The notes below the pieces were generated by a model, which worked only from the letters and a program-made list of their open reading frames with translations, had not been told where the DNA came from and did no database searches. From a virus: DNA of 42,436 nucleotides. Shown in pieces: positions 21,484 through 28,175 of the stretch. The translations under genes were made by a program, and so were the position numbers. Position 1 is the stretch's first letter. The number at the start of each line of letters is the position of its first letter. The DNA lies in the IMG/VR virus record IMGVR_UViG_3300023284_000379, positions 1-42,436 of that record. The stretch is one strand, 5' to 3'.

Positions 21484-21832
21484 AGAAATCGAAGCGGCGC
21501 CAATCAAAAACCTGATCGCCAAGTTTTTTGATATGAACCCCGGCGGGACTCAATCGAATTCTATATTTGATACGATTAAAACTTATCCCGACGTGGGCTC
21601 AATGACGATCGCTAGTTTTAAAGCGGCCCTTAACAGAATGAAGGACAGCGAGCACGTTGCCATCGTATCAAGAAAGAATCGTCGCAACGGGGGCTATACG
21701 TACGCCCGTACCGACAAGCATTTTGAGCTGATTAAAAAACCAGGGTGGCGACTCGGTGATGAAAAACCGATATACGAAAGCGATATACTTAGCCCGTTGG
21801 CGCAAGGGCTCATGCGAAACGCTTGGTTTTAG
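21473..21832 (+). CDS. Hypothetical protein (119 aa), possible winged-helix
   Basis: The protein starts MAIKEIEAAPIKNLIAKFFD and has MTIASFKAALNRMKDSEHVA followed by IVSRKNRRNGGYTYARTDKH, resembling a recognition helix plus a basic wing hairpin. A winged-helix DNA-binding domain is therefore possible. No family was recognised. It overlaps the preceding coiled-coil gene by 11 bases and is followed at once by the next gene. Confidence 0.6.
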   Translation: MAIKEIEAAPIKNLIAKFFDMNPGGTQSNSIFDTIKTYPDVGSMTIASFKAALNRMKDSEHVAIVSRKNRRNGGYTYARTDKHFELIKKPGWRLGDEKPIYESDILSPLAQGLMRNAWF

Positions 21833-21834
21833 AA

Positions 21835-22068
21835 ATGACAGATTACAACGCATTGATCAGCATAAAATGTGCGGGAACTATTAAAACCCACATTATCGAC
21901 TCTACAGATAATTATGCAACGTTGTGCGGGATGGATGGCGATGACCCCCACCCTGGCGTTGATCAACGAATTATGCCAGCAACAGGAGTGCAGGTTGATT
22001 GTCCTCAGTGTGTCGGCATATGGAAGATGGCCCACAAAATTCACCGAGAACAGATAGCGAAGATATAG
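21835..22068 (+). CDS. Hypothetical protein (77 aa) with a Cys pair
   Basis: ATG at 21835 follows the preceding stop by two bases. The protein reads MTDYNALISIKCAGTIKTHI and later TLCGMDGDDPHPGVDQR, ending VDCPQCVGIWKMAHKIHREQ. The last part is a CPQC motif followed by a helix. The pattern (an ordinary beta strand with a C-terminal CxxCxxIW helix) is typical of small phage zinc proteins. Element copy F follows the stop. Confidence 0.6.
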   Translation: MTDYNALISIKCAGTIKTHIIDSTDNYATLCGMDGDDPHPGVDQRIMPATGVQVDCPQCVGIWKMAHKIHREQIAKI

Positions 22069-22082
22069 ATAATCTGACATTT
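22068..22082 (+). promoter_or_regulatory. Recurring intergenic element, copy F
   Basis: GATAATCTGACATTT overlaps the stop codon of the upstream gene and joins directly to the AAGGAG ribosome site of the next gene. Confidence 0.5.
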
Positions 22083-22096
22083 AAGGAGCAAAGAAA

Positions 22097-22276
22097 ATGG
22101 CGAAAAAGTACGTTGTGAAGAATGCAGATTATGATGGCTATAATCAAGCGTTTTGTGAAATCGGCGGCTGGGAAAAGGTACTTAGATGGGCGAAGGATGG
22201 CAGCCTCGAAAAAGGCGATATCATTTATGAATTAGTAGAATGTAAGCAGCCCAAGATTGTAGACATTAATGAATAA
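22097..22276 (+). CDS. Hypothetical protein (59 aa)
   Basis: ATG at 22097 follows AAGGAG at a good distance. The frame encodes MAKKYVVKNADYDGYNQAFC, then EIGGWEKVLRWAKDGSLEKG and DIIYELVECKQPKIVDINE. It looks like a small alpha/beta protein ending in a beta hairpin. No family was recognised. The stop overlaps the start of the next possible frame and is followed by element copy G. Confidence 0.65.
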   Translation: MAKKYVVKNADYDGYNQAFCEIGGWEKVLRWAKDGSLEKGDIIYELVECKQPKIVDINE

Positions 22277-22280
22277 TGGT

Positions 22281-22297
22281 GATAAGCGGACATTTGG
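22281..22297 (+). promoter_or_regulatory. Recurring intergenic element, copy G
   Basis: GATAAGCGGACATTTGG begins four bases after a stop and merges into the GGAGGG ribosome site of the ATG at 22305. The first 15 bases are identical to copy A, 19 kb away. Confidence 0.65.
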
Positions 22298-22304
22298 AGG
22301 GACT

Positions 22305-22691
22305 ATGGGATTACTAGACAAACAGACTTCAGTGGTAGTTATTAAGACCAGACCGGAATTTAACTACATGATTGCTTGGTGCGATGATAGAAACAAAAGC
22401 GTTAGTTCAAGCGTGCTGAATCTCGATTTACCTGTGTGTTTACGTGTTGCTGGCGACATAGTTGGATGGACACACAGAATGGACAGAGCGTTGGACTACA
22501 TATCATTCAACAGGTTTTTAAGTGAAGAGCAGCGGGTTGACGATTCGCCTGTGTATCAAGAAACTAAAGACGACATCAACGATGCTATCAACACTGCGGT
22601 GAATATTTGCAACATGTCGGACAATGAACATATTGTGGAAATGGCACGCCATATAGCGGATAAACTTGCCCCTTTGGTAGCATTGCCATGA
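22305..22691 (+). CDS. Hypothetical protein (128 aa)
   Basis: ATG at 22305 is chosen because GGAGGG lies just upstream. The protein starts MGLLDKQTSVVVIKTRPEFN and has a Trp- and Asp-rich middle (YMIAWCDDRNKSVSSSVLNL, then VGWTHRMDRALDYISFNRFL). A helical C-terminus follows (DDINDAINTAVNICNMSDNE). No family recognised. It overlaps the next gene by four bases (ATGA). Confidence 0.6.
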   Translation: MGLLDKQTSVVVIKTRPEFNYMIAWCDDRNKSVSSSVLNLDLPVCLRVAGDIVGWTHRMDRALDYISFNRFLSEEQRVDDSPVYQETKDDINDAINTAVNICNMSDNEHIVEMARHIADKLAPLVALP

Positions 22692-23071
22692 AAATATATT
22701 GTTGCGGCTGCGAAAAGGACGTAAGACCAAAACTTACCAATGGGCTTGACGTTTACCCGCACAGAAGCGACCTGTTCGAGCTGCCTTTCTGGAAGTGCCA
22801 GGAGTGCGGCAACTTCGTCGGCTGCCACCATAAGACGGATAAACCAACTAGACCGCTTGGCTGCATTGCTACGATTGAAATCAAGAAGGCAAGGCGATTA
22901 ATTCACTCGGTATTTGATCCAATATGGCAGAGCGGGCAGATTAGCAGGCAAGGTCTTTACAGTTATTTAAGTCAGAAGACTGGGCGCAAGTATCACACGG
23001 CGGATCTTCGCAGTATGGACGAAGTGCGGCAAGTATTGGCGATTCTTGAAGATTTTAGGGGTGTAAAATAA
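22688..23071 (+). CDS. DUF3268-like zinc-finger protein
   Basis: The N-terminal 65 residues match the DUF3268 zinc-finger pattern: YCCGCEKDVRP, GLDVYPHRSDLFELPFWKCQ, then ECGNFVGCHHKTDKPTRPLG. Two Cys pairs and nearby His residues give the metal site, and YPHR.DL...FW.C..CG..VGCH is the family core. The C-terminal half is a basic helical region (ARRLIHSVFDPIWQSGQISR). Proteins of this family are common in phages; their role is unknown. It begins within the end of the previous gene. Confidence 0.8.
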   Translation: MKIYCCGCEKDVRPKLTNGLDVYPHRSDLFELPFWKCQECGNFVGCHHKTDKPTRPLGCIATIEIKKARRLIHSVFDPIWQSGQISRQGLYSYLSQKTGRKYHTADLRSMDEVRQVLAILEDFRGVK

Positions 23072-23080
23072 CGTACATCA
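23066..23080 (+). promoter_or_regulatory. Recurring intergenic element, copy H
   Basis: AAATAACGTACATCA overlaps the stop of the DUF3268-like gene and lies 27 bp before the ATG at 23107. It is the most divergent copy, but has the same placement. Confidence 0.4.
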
Positions 23081-23106
23081 AGCATAACCAACATAGGAGT
23101 TTAACA

Positions 23107-23292
23107 ATGCGCAATGATAAAGAAGAATCAGCCGATAAAGCTGAAAAACTTATTGAGGAACTTAAAGAGATTTACCTTTCTGGCAATTGGAGGGCAGACC
23201 CTGAGAAGGTCGTGAAAGTTGATCAAATACGCGACGATATTAGTAAACTGTTGTCTGATGCAAGCCTGCCTCTTCAAACCACTCATTCATAA
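23107..23292 (+). CDS. Small acidic helical protein (61 aa)
   Basis: ATG follows AGGAG. The protein is almost wholly helical and charged (MRNDKEESADKAEKLIEELK, then VDQIRDDISKLLSDASLPLQ). Function unknown. Its stop lies six bases from the stop of the endolysin on the opposite strand, with no terminator between. Confidence 0.55.
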   Translation: MRNDKEESADKAEKLIEELKEIYLSGNWRADPEKVVKVDQIRDDISKLLSDASLPLQTTHS

Positions 23293-23298
23293 TGGCAC

Positions 23299-23841
23299 CT
23301 AATCAATCCGCTTATTAATCCAGCCATAAAAAAACCGTTCTTGCGTCTTGTTGTGCTCGGAAAGTTCCATAAACCTGGAGACCTGCAAGCCGTTCAGAAT
23401 CTTTAGCATGATACCAATGCCTTCGCGGCCTCTTAAGGTAACAAACCGGCTCACGCGATCCAGAGTTCTTGAGCCGATAATGCCATCAACCTTGATATCG
23501 AGATAATATTTTTCTTCATTGTTGAGCGAGTTTAACGCCCGCTGCAATGAGTGACTGGCAAAGTAAACGCCACAAATGACGCCCATATCAAAAAGCTTCG
23601 CGCCAATCTTTTCACTATGAAGAGCCGCAAGATGAAATTTGGGCAACTGCCAATAGTCTGACTTAAATATAGCTTTGGCGAAAATTAAACTCAAGTCGCA
23701 CATCGGCCCTTTGTATCCGTGCTTCCTGGCCTTTTTCTCAGTTATGCCGTATCTCGTTTCCCCGCCTCGATCACTTGGATCGTTGACGTAACCTTGCTCT
23801 CTGATTGAAATCAGGGCGATTATTTCTTTGTCAATATCCAT
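23299..23841 (-). CDS. Endolysin, GH108 family muramidase
   Basis: The protein (180 aa) starts MDIDKEIIALISIREQGYVN, then DPSDRGGETRYGIT, the GH108 signature; the general acid is Glu15. The usual E-G-G-Y is E-Q-G-Y here. The remainder follows the family (LIFAKAIFKSDYWQLPKF, then KLFDMGVICGVYFASHSLQR and IKVDGIIGSRT, a peptidoglycan-binding-3 type segment). It would cleave the glycan backbone of the host wall at lysis. No signal peptide is seen, so a holin is needed. A longer frame to 23940 is unlikely because it runs through the HTH gene. Confidence 0.9.
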   Translation of the reverse strand: MDIDKEIIALISIREQGYVNDPSDRGGETRYGITEKKARKHGYKGPMCDLSLIFAKAIFKSDYWQLPKFHLAALHSEKIGAKLFDMGVICGVYFASHSLQRALNSLNNEEKYYLDIKVDGIIGSRTLDRVSRFVTLRGREGIGIMLKILNGLQVSRFMELSEHNKTQERFFYGWINKRID

Positions 23842-23845
23842 AGAA

Positions 23846-24046
23846 TTAGTTCGCCATAATGAATTTAGCGTGCGTTTTTTTAACCTGCTTAGCAAAAGCA
23901 GAATCCCATCGAATCCAGTAGTGAACTGTTCGCTCGCCAATGCCTATAATCTTAGCTGCGGCTTTTTTCTGACCTGTTTCCAGAAACGCGTCAAGGAAAT
24001 CTTTTTTTAGATCTTTGATTTGTACGGGCGTAAATTGCCTAGACAT
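23846..24046 (-). CDS. Small HTH protein upstream of the endolysin
   Basis: The 66-residue protein MSRQFTPVQIKDLKKDFLDA has a helix-turn-helix around residues 18-45 (LETGQKKAAAKIIGIGERTV followed by HYWIRWD), of the kind found in terminase-small-like or transposase-like HTH proteins. ATG follows GGAG with eight bases between. It lies five bases upstream of the endolysin, so the two share a transcript. It may regulate the pair, or be a relic of a small-terminase type HTH; both are inference. Confidence 0.65.
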   Translation of the reverse strand: MSRQFTPVQIKDLKKDFLDAFLETGQKKAAAKIIGIGERTVHYWIRWDSAFAKQVKKTHAKFIMAN

Positions 24047-24076
24047 AATTTTAACTCCAGTGAATGAACTATTTTC

Positions 24077-24105
24077 AATATATATTACAATGCAGTGTTG
24101 CGCAA
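24077..24105 (-). promoter_or_regulatory. Minus-strand promoter of the HTH-endolysin pair (GCTTGCGC type)
   Basis: TTGCGC (24105-24100) is followed after 17 bp by TATATT (24082-24077), 30 bp before the ATG at 24046. The -35 region reads GCTTGCGC as at 2812 and 26913. Confidence 0.55.
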
Positions 24106-24199
24106 GCGTAATTTATGGTTTAGTCTATGCAATGTACCGCAACGAGAGAATTAAAGATGGATGATTTTGAACTAGACGACTTTGAAGAGGAATGTAGCT

Positions 24200-24469
24200 A
24201 TGCAGAACAATCGCTTAATATCCAAGCAAAACCAGAGAACGAAGCCAATGGCGACGAAGACAAACAGCAAGCTGGATGCGGGGACCAGATTACATCTGGA
24301 GCGCATGGAGCAGTTCGAAAGGAGAGCGAAGAAGGAAAAATGGTACTCGGTCTTCACGAGGGCATTAGTAATTATGACTATCACCGTGGCCCTGGCGTTA
24401 GCTCTACCGAACTTAAGCACGAGCTCGTTTGTCCAGAGCTTTACCACGCTTACGACACCGGCGAAGTAG
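24200..24469 (+). CDS. Small membrane protein overlapping the RecE-like gene (89 aa)
   Basis: ATG at 24200 follows AGAGG with a nine-base spacer. The frame reads MQNNRLISKQNQRTKPMATK, then a charged helix (DAGTRLHLERMEQFERRAKK), then a transmembrane segment (FTRALVIMTITVALALALPN) and a Ser/Thr tail. The last 130 bases overlap the RecE-like gene in another frame. The alternative is that 24157-24340 is instead the N-terminus of the RecE-like protein (MDDFELDDFEEECSYAEQSL). The transmembrane segment and the ribosome site favour a real gene. Confidence 0.5.
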   Translation: MQNNRLISKQNQRTKPMATKTNSKLDAGTRLHLERMEQFERRAKKEKWYSVFTRALVIMTITVALALALPNLSTSSFVQSFTTLTTPAK

Positions 24470-25191
24470 TCTTCGAAGGAACAAGGCAAACGGCTATCGG
24501 TACGGCTGTCCATGCGCTGACGCTGGAGCCGTTCGACTTTGACAAGCTTATAGCCTTTATTCCTAAAAATTGCCAAGGCAACGCTAAAAATGCCAAGGAG
24601 AATAAAAAAGAATTCAAGCTTGAACATCGCGGCAAAGATTTTGTGAATATCCAAGAATACGATCACATCAAATTTATGCGTGATGCGCTTATGCGACACC
24701 CTGAAGCCGGAGAGCTGTTACGGGCTGAAAACCGGCAAAATGAAATATCCGGTTATTATTTGGATTGGGACGAAGAAACTAAGATCGGCACCCACATGTT
24801 GTGTAAATACCGGCCAGACTTGCGTTTGCCCTGGTGTCTTGGTGATGTAAAGTCAACCAATGACGCGAGTAAAGTGAAGTTTAGAAATACCATTGGGGAG
24901 TTTCGCTACGACGTTTCAGGCGTTCATTATTTGGAGGGCGAGCGAATATTGACGGCCGCCGATCATAACCGTTTTTTCTTTTTAGCGGTTGAGTCAAAAA
25001 AACCCTACCTAGTTGCAGTCTATTGGCTCGATGATATGGGCCTAAAAACTGGCCACTACGGTAGGCGTAAGGCGCTTAAAAGCATCCAGGCTTGTCGCAA
25101 AGCGCAAAAGTGGCCTGGTTATAACAACGATCTGGCCGAGGCCATCGGGCCGCCTGGATATCTTATTTATGAAATGGAGGAAGGACTTTGA
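24340..25191 (+). CDS. recE-like: RecE-like exonuclease (DUF3799-type PD-(D/E)XK)
   Basis: From ATG 24340 (283 aa) the sequence starts MVLGLHEGISNYDYHRGPGV, then SSTELK, the usual start of the DUF3799/RecE C-terminal nuclease family. The core has GTAVHALTLEP, then KYRPDLRLPWCLGDVKSTND, with the Asp and the D-x-K of the PD-(D/E)XK site. It would resect double-strand ends for RecT annealing, encoded 0.7 kb downstream. An AAGGAAAA ribosome site precedes this ATG. The frame is open to 24127, so a longer form with an acidic 60-71-residue extension is possible. Confidence 0.85.
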   Translation: MVLGLHEGISNYDYHRGPGVSSTELKHELVCPELYHAYDTGEVVFEGTRQTAIGTAVHALTLEPFDFDKLIAFIPKNCQGNAKNAKENKKEFKLEHRGKDFVNIQEYDHIKFMRDALMRHPEAGELLRAENRQNEISGYYLDWDEETKIGTHMLCKYRPDLRLPWCLGDVKSTNDASKVKFRNTIGEFRYDVSGVHYLEGERILTAADHNRFFFLAVESKKPYLVAVYWLDDMGLKTGHYGRRKALKSIQACRKAQKWPGYNNDLAEAIGPPGYLIYEMEEGL

Positions 25192-25541
25192 AAATACTAG
25201 AATCGCAAGTGCAAAAGATGGAAATAACTGATTTGGTCGAAGATTTCAAACTGGATGCTGTTGCCGTTATCATAGAAGATTTGTCGGAAGGCGCAGGAAG
25301 GATAACTATTACTTGCTTTGGTCAAGCCTGGACGGCATACTTTGGCGCAATGGGCGGCAAGCATATATCTGAATTCTTTTGTTCTTGTGATGAAGATTAT
25401 TTGGTTGATGCGCTTTCCTTTCGAGGTGAAGACAGGGAGTGCCAGCCGACTTACCTTTATCGTATCATTGCAGCCGTGCAAAAAGCGCTGAATGATACCA
25501 GGAGCCTGAACGAAGCGTTAGGCAAGGACGGCAACGGATAA
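25188..25541 (+). CDS. Conserved RecE/RecT-associated protein (117 aa)
   Basis: The middle reads GAGRITITCFGQAWTAYFGA, then MGGKHISEFFCSCDEDYLVD. This pattern (I.I.C.G.AWTAYWG.MG...EFF.S...DYL...L) recurs as a small protein within phage recombination clusters. Its function is unknown. It overlaps the RecE-like stop by four bases and its own stop overlaps the next start, so the cluster is tightly coupled. Confidence 0.75.
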   Translation: MKILESQVQKMEITDLVEDFKLDAVAVIIEDLSEGAGRITITCFGQAWTAYFGAMGGKHISEFFCSCDEDYLVDALSFRGEDRECQPTYLYRIIAAVQKALNDTRSLNEALGKDGNG

Positions 25542-25897
25542 TGTGCGAAACGCCCAAAGCCTTCACGTCGATCACGCGCAAAGCCCGGAAGTTGCACACT
25601 TGCTGCGAGTGCCGAACTCAAATCAACCCGGGCGATCAGTATCAATACTCGTCTGGCGTCTGGGACGAGCCTGCCAGCTTCAAGCAATGCCTCTTTTGTC
25701 ATATGCTAATGAGCAAAGCTATTATTTTTGATCAAGGCTACATTGTAGGCTTCGGCGGCCTGTCAGAATGGGTTTATGGCCACATGAGCATCCACTTTAA
25801 AGGCCGTGAATTTCTTAACGGTATGGCCGAAATGCTTGACGTAACGGCGGAAGAATTGAACGTACTATTAAAAATGAAACTGGAGACATTGCAATGA
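25541..25897 (+). CDS. Zinc-binding hypothetical protein (118 aa)
   Basis: The N-terminal third has two Cys pairs (HTCCECRTQINPGDQYQYSS, then KQCLFCHMLM), a plausible zinc ribbon. The rest is helical, ending MLDVTAEELNVLLKMKLETL. Start and stop overlap its neighbours (TAATG and ATGA), so it belongs to the recombination cluster between recE-like and recT-like. No family was recognised. Confidence 0.65.
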   Translation: MCETPKAFTSITRKARKLHTCCECRTQINPGDQYQYSSGVWDEPASFKQCLFCHMLMSKAIIFDQGYIVGFGGLSEWVYGHMSIHFKGREFLNGMAEMLDVTAEELNVLLKMKLETLQ

Positions 25898-26907
25898 CAA
25901 AAGAACTTTCCACCGAATCGGTTGCTAGCACGATTGAATCAACTGCGCTGACATCAAATGATCTTATTTTTGCGCCGAATTCTATGCGAGACATGGATGC
26001 CATAGCGCAATTGATGGCGCAAGGTGTTGCGACCGTACCAGAGCATCTTAGACAAAAGCCAGCTGATTGCCTAGCTATCGTCATGCAAGCAGCGGCGTGG
26101 AATATGTCGCCCTATCAGGTGGCCGCAAAGACTCACCTTGTTAGCGGCACATTGGGATATGAGGCCCAGCTAATTAATGCCGTTGTAAGCTCGTCAACGG
26201 CGATTCAAGGAAGGTTTCACTACGAGTTTAGCGAAGGCTGGGAGCGTCTCGCCGGAAAGTCAAGAATTGGCCCGGTCCAGAAAATAAACTTTAAAACAAA
26301 ACAACCATATACCGTCGAACAACCTATAGCAGATTGGACGGCTGAAGATGAAGCAGGGTTGTGGGTCAAAGTTGGCGCCGTAATTGCCGGAGAACAGGAT
26401 ATAACGTGGGGTGAAAAGCTTTTCTTATCCGGCATCCTTGTTCGGAATAGCCCGCTATGGGTAACAAAGCCAGACCAGCAAATTAGCTACTTGGCCTTAA
26501 AATACTGGTCAAGGCTTTATACCCCAGCCGTGATCATGGGCGTTTACACACCAGAAGAGATTCAAGCATTCCCAGATCGAGAACCAGAAAAAGAAGTCAA
26601 AGGCGAACGCGTTGCCGACATGAAACCACAATCCGAGACCGAAGCCGTGCTAGATGATTTTGATGACAGCCCAGCAGCAGAAGAAGGAGAAAAAAAGCAC
26701 GTCTTTGAAGATGTCGATACAATACTACAGGAAATTGCCGGGGCCGAAGAGCTGGACGATCTGGAAGCACTAAAGGACAAAGCGGGGAACGTAGAAGGCA
26801 AATATCTTGACGCCGTGCGTGAGGCTTACAACGCCAGAGGTAAAGCTATCATTCAGAGCTATGGCCCGAAAGATGTTCAAACTGAAAGTAACGACCAGGA
26901 AGAATAA
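25894..26907 (+). CDS. recT-like: RecT-family single-strand annealing protein
   Basis: The 337-residue protein carries the RecT core: MQAAAWNMSPYQVAAKTHLV, then GTLGYEAQLINAVVSSSTAI and later PLWVTKPDQQISYLALKYWS, ending RLYTPAVIMGVYTPEEI. The last 110 residues are acidic and probably disordered. RecT proteins anneal complementary single strands during phage recombination and work with a RecE or Exo nuclease, here encoded upstream. It is the last gene of the tightly packed cluster; a promoter follows. Confidence 0.9.
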   Translation: MTKELSTESVASTIESTALTSNDLIFAPNSMRDMDAIAQLMAQGVATVPEHLRQKPADCLAIVMQAAAWNMSPYQVAAKTHLVSGTLGYEAQLINAVVSSSTAIQGRFHYEFSEGWERLAGKSRIGPVQKINFKTKQPYTVEQPIADWTAEDEAGLWVKVGAVIAGEQDITWGEKLFLSGILVRNSPLWVTKPDQQISYLALKYWSRLYTPAVIMGVYTPEEIQAFPDREPEKEVKGERVADMKPQSETEAVLDDFDDSPAAEEGEKKHVFEDVDTILQEIAGAEELDDLEALKDKAGNVEGKYLDAVREAYNARGKAIIQSYGPKDVQTESNDQEE

Positions 26908-26914
26908 TTGATGC

Positions 26915-26942
26915 TTGCGCTTAGCTGCGCTTGTGTTATGCT
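26915..26942 (+). promoter_or_regulatory. Promoter downstream of recT-like gene (GCTTGCGC type)
   Basis: TTGCGC (26915-26920) is followed after 16 bp by TATGCT (26937-26942), 34 bp before the ATG at 26976. The -35 region is GCTTGCGC, and a second TGCGC follows 10 bp later (26926-26930). Confidence 0.55.
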
Positions 26943-26975
26943 TTCAGCAACATCACAAACAACAAGGAATAGACC

Positions 26976-28175
26976 ATGAAATCATCGGCGTCAAAGAGCC
27001 TCACAAAAGCCAACAGTAAAGAACTTGCAACACCCGAAGATCGCGCCAAAGTGGTGTCGGTCCAGCTCGATACCAAGCTGATCATCTTCACTGCCAAGCC
27101 TGGGACCGCCGTTGAATTGACGGAAAAGTATGGCCATCTGAAAAATCTGCCCATTGATGACGCAAAAAGCTATGACGATTTGGTCAAAGCAATTGCCGAC
27201 GTTCGCGTGAATCGCACAACAACAGCAAAGGAAAAGGCAGTACACAAGGCTCCAGCGCTGGCCTGGAATGCCGAAGCGGAAAAGAAAGCCAAGGCTATCA
27301 TTGAACCATTGCAGGCGCTTGAGGACACCCTTAAGGAAGAAAAAGAACGCATTGACGCGATCAAGGCCGAAAATAAACGTCGCATTGCCGAAGCGGCTTT
27401 GAGGGCGAAGCAAAAGCAGGCCGATAATCTTAACGAGTTGCGCAATCTTTATGCTGACACTTCGGACATGAGCATTGATGATCTAAAGGACGGGTTGGCC
27501 CATTTGCAGGCGCCCGAAGAGCTGAACGAAAACGATTACGGCGACTATCTTGAGGACGCGCAGGCCGCTCTGCGTGCCGTGCGCATTCGGCTTAACTCTG
27601 CCATTGCTCAGCTCGAAAAAGCCGCCGAACTAGAACAGCAACAACTTGACGCCCAAAAGAAACTGGATGACATAGCAGCCCAAGAAAGGATCGACAAAAC
27701 CGATCGCGAAGAAGCAGCCAAAAATCTCCAGGCCATTCAGGACAAAAAAGACAAGGATACCGCCGACGCCGATGCCGCCAAACAGAAAATTATTGACGAC
27801 CAAGCGGCAACAATTAAAGCTATGAAAGAGGCAGCCGAGCCAAAAGATGAAAGCAATTTAAGCGGAATGAGCGACGCCGTATTTTCTAGCATTCTTGAAG
27901 GCGAAATGCCAAACGCCAAGATTCCGACATCGGGCAATATTAAAATTGCAGACACACAAGAGCCAGAAGAAAAACCAGCAGTCAATGCAAGCCTGATATT
28001 AGATGCTGCCATGATGACGCGCTTCATTCGAGAACTTAATGAAGCGGCAACAAAAGCACCAGAATTTAGCAATAAAGAATTTACCATTGCCTCTGATAGA
28101 GTTGTGGACAATCTAGTAAACGCCTGCAAATTTCTTCTTGGCACCATTAATAAAGTTATGGAGACCGGCAAATGA
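26976..28175 (+). CDS. Long coiled-coil phage protein (DUF1351-like region)
   Basis: The protein (399 aa) has a small N-terminal domain (KVVSVQLDTKLIIFTAKPGT, then KNLPIDDAKSYDDLVKAIAD). A very long, Lys/Glu/Ala-rich coiled coil follows from ~90 to 290 (PLQALEDTLKEEKERIDAIK), then a Pro-rich linker and a helical C-terminal domain (ASLILDAAMMTRFIRELNEA). Proteins of this shape lie next to recT or ssb genes in other phages and some are called DUF1351; the role is unclear. ATG follows AAGGAA. It overlaps the DnaQ-like gene by four bases. Confidence 0.65.
   Translation: MKSSASKSLTKANSKELATPEDRAKVVSVQLDTKLIIFTAKPGTAVELTEKYGHLKNLPIDDAKSYDDLVKAIADVRVNRTTTAKEKAVHKAPALAWNAEAEKKAKAIIEPLQALEDTLKEEKERIDAIKAENKRRIAEAALRAKQKQADNLNELRNLYADTSDMSIDDLKDGLAHLQAPEELNENDYGDYLEDAQAALRAVRIRLNSAIAQLEKAAELEQQQLDAQKKLDDIAAQERIDKTDREEAAKNLQAIQDKKDKDTADADAAKQKIIDDQAATIKAMKEAAEPKDESNLSGMSDAVFSSILEGEMPNAKIPTSGNIKIADTQEPEEKPAVNASLILDAAMMTRFIRELNEAATKAPEFSNKEFTIASDRVVDNLVNACKFLLGTINKVMETGK

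Noticed and set aside
23842-23940. 33-residue extension of the endolysin
   Set aside because: It runs through the HTH gene in another frame; the GH108 fold begins right after the ATG at 23841.
24172-24699. 175-codon minus-strand frame opposite the RecE-like gene
   Set aside because: Phe/Val-rich antisense shadow of a well-supported gene.
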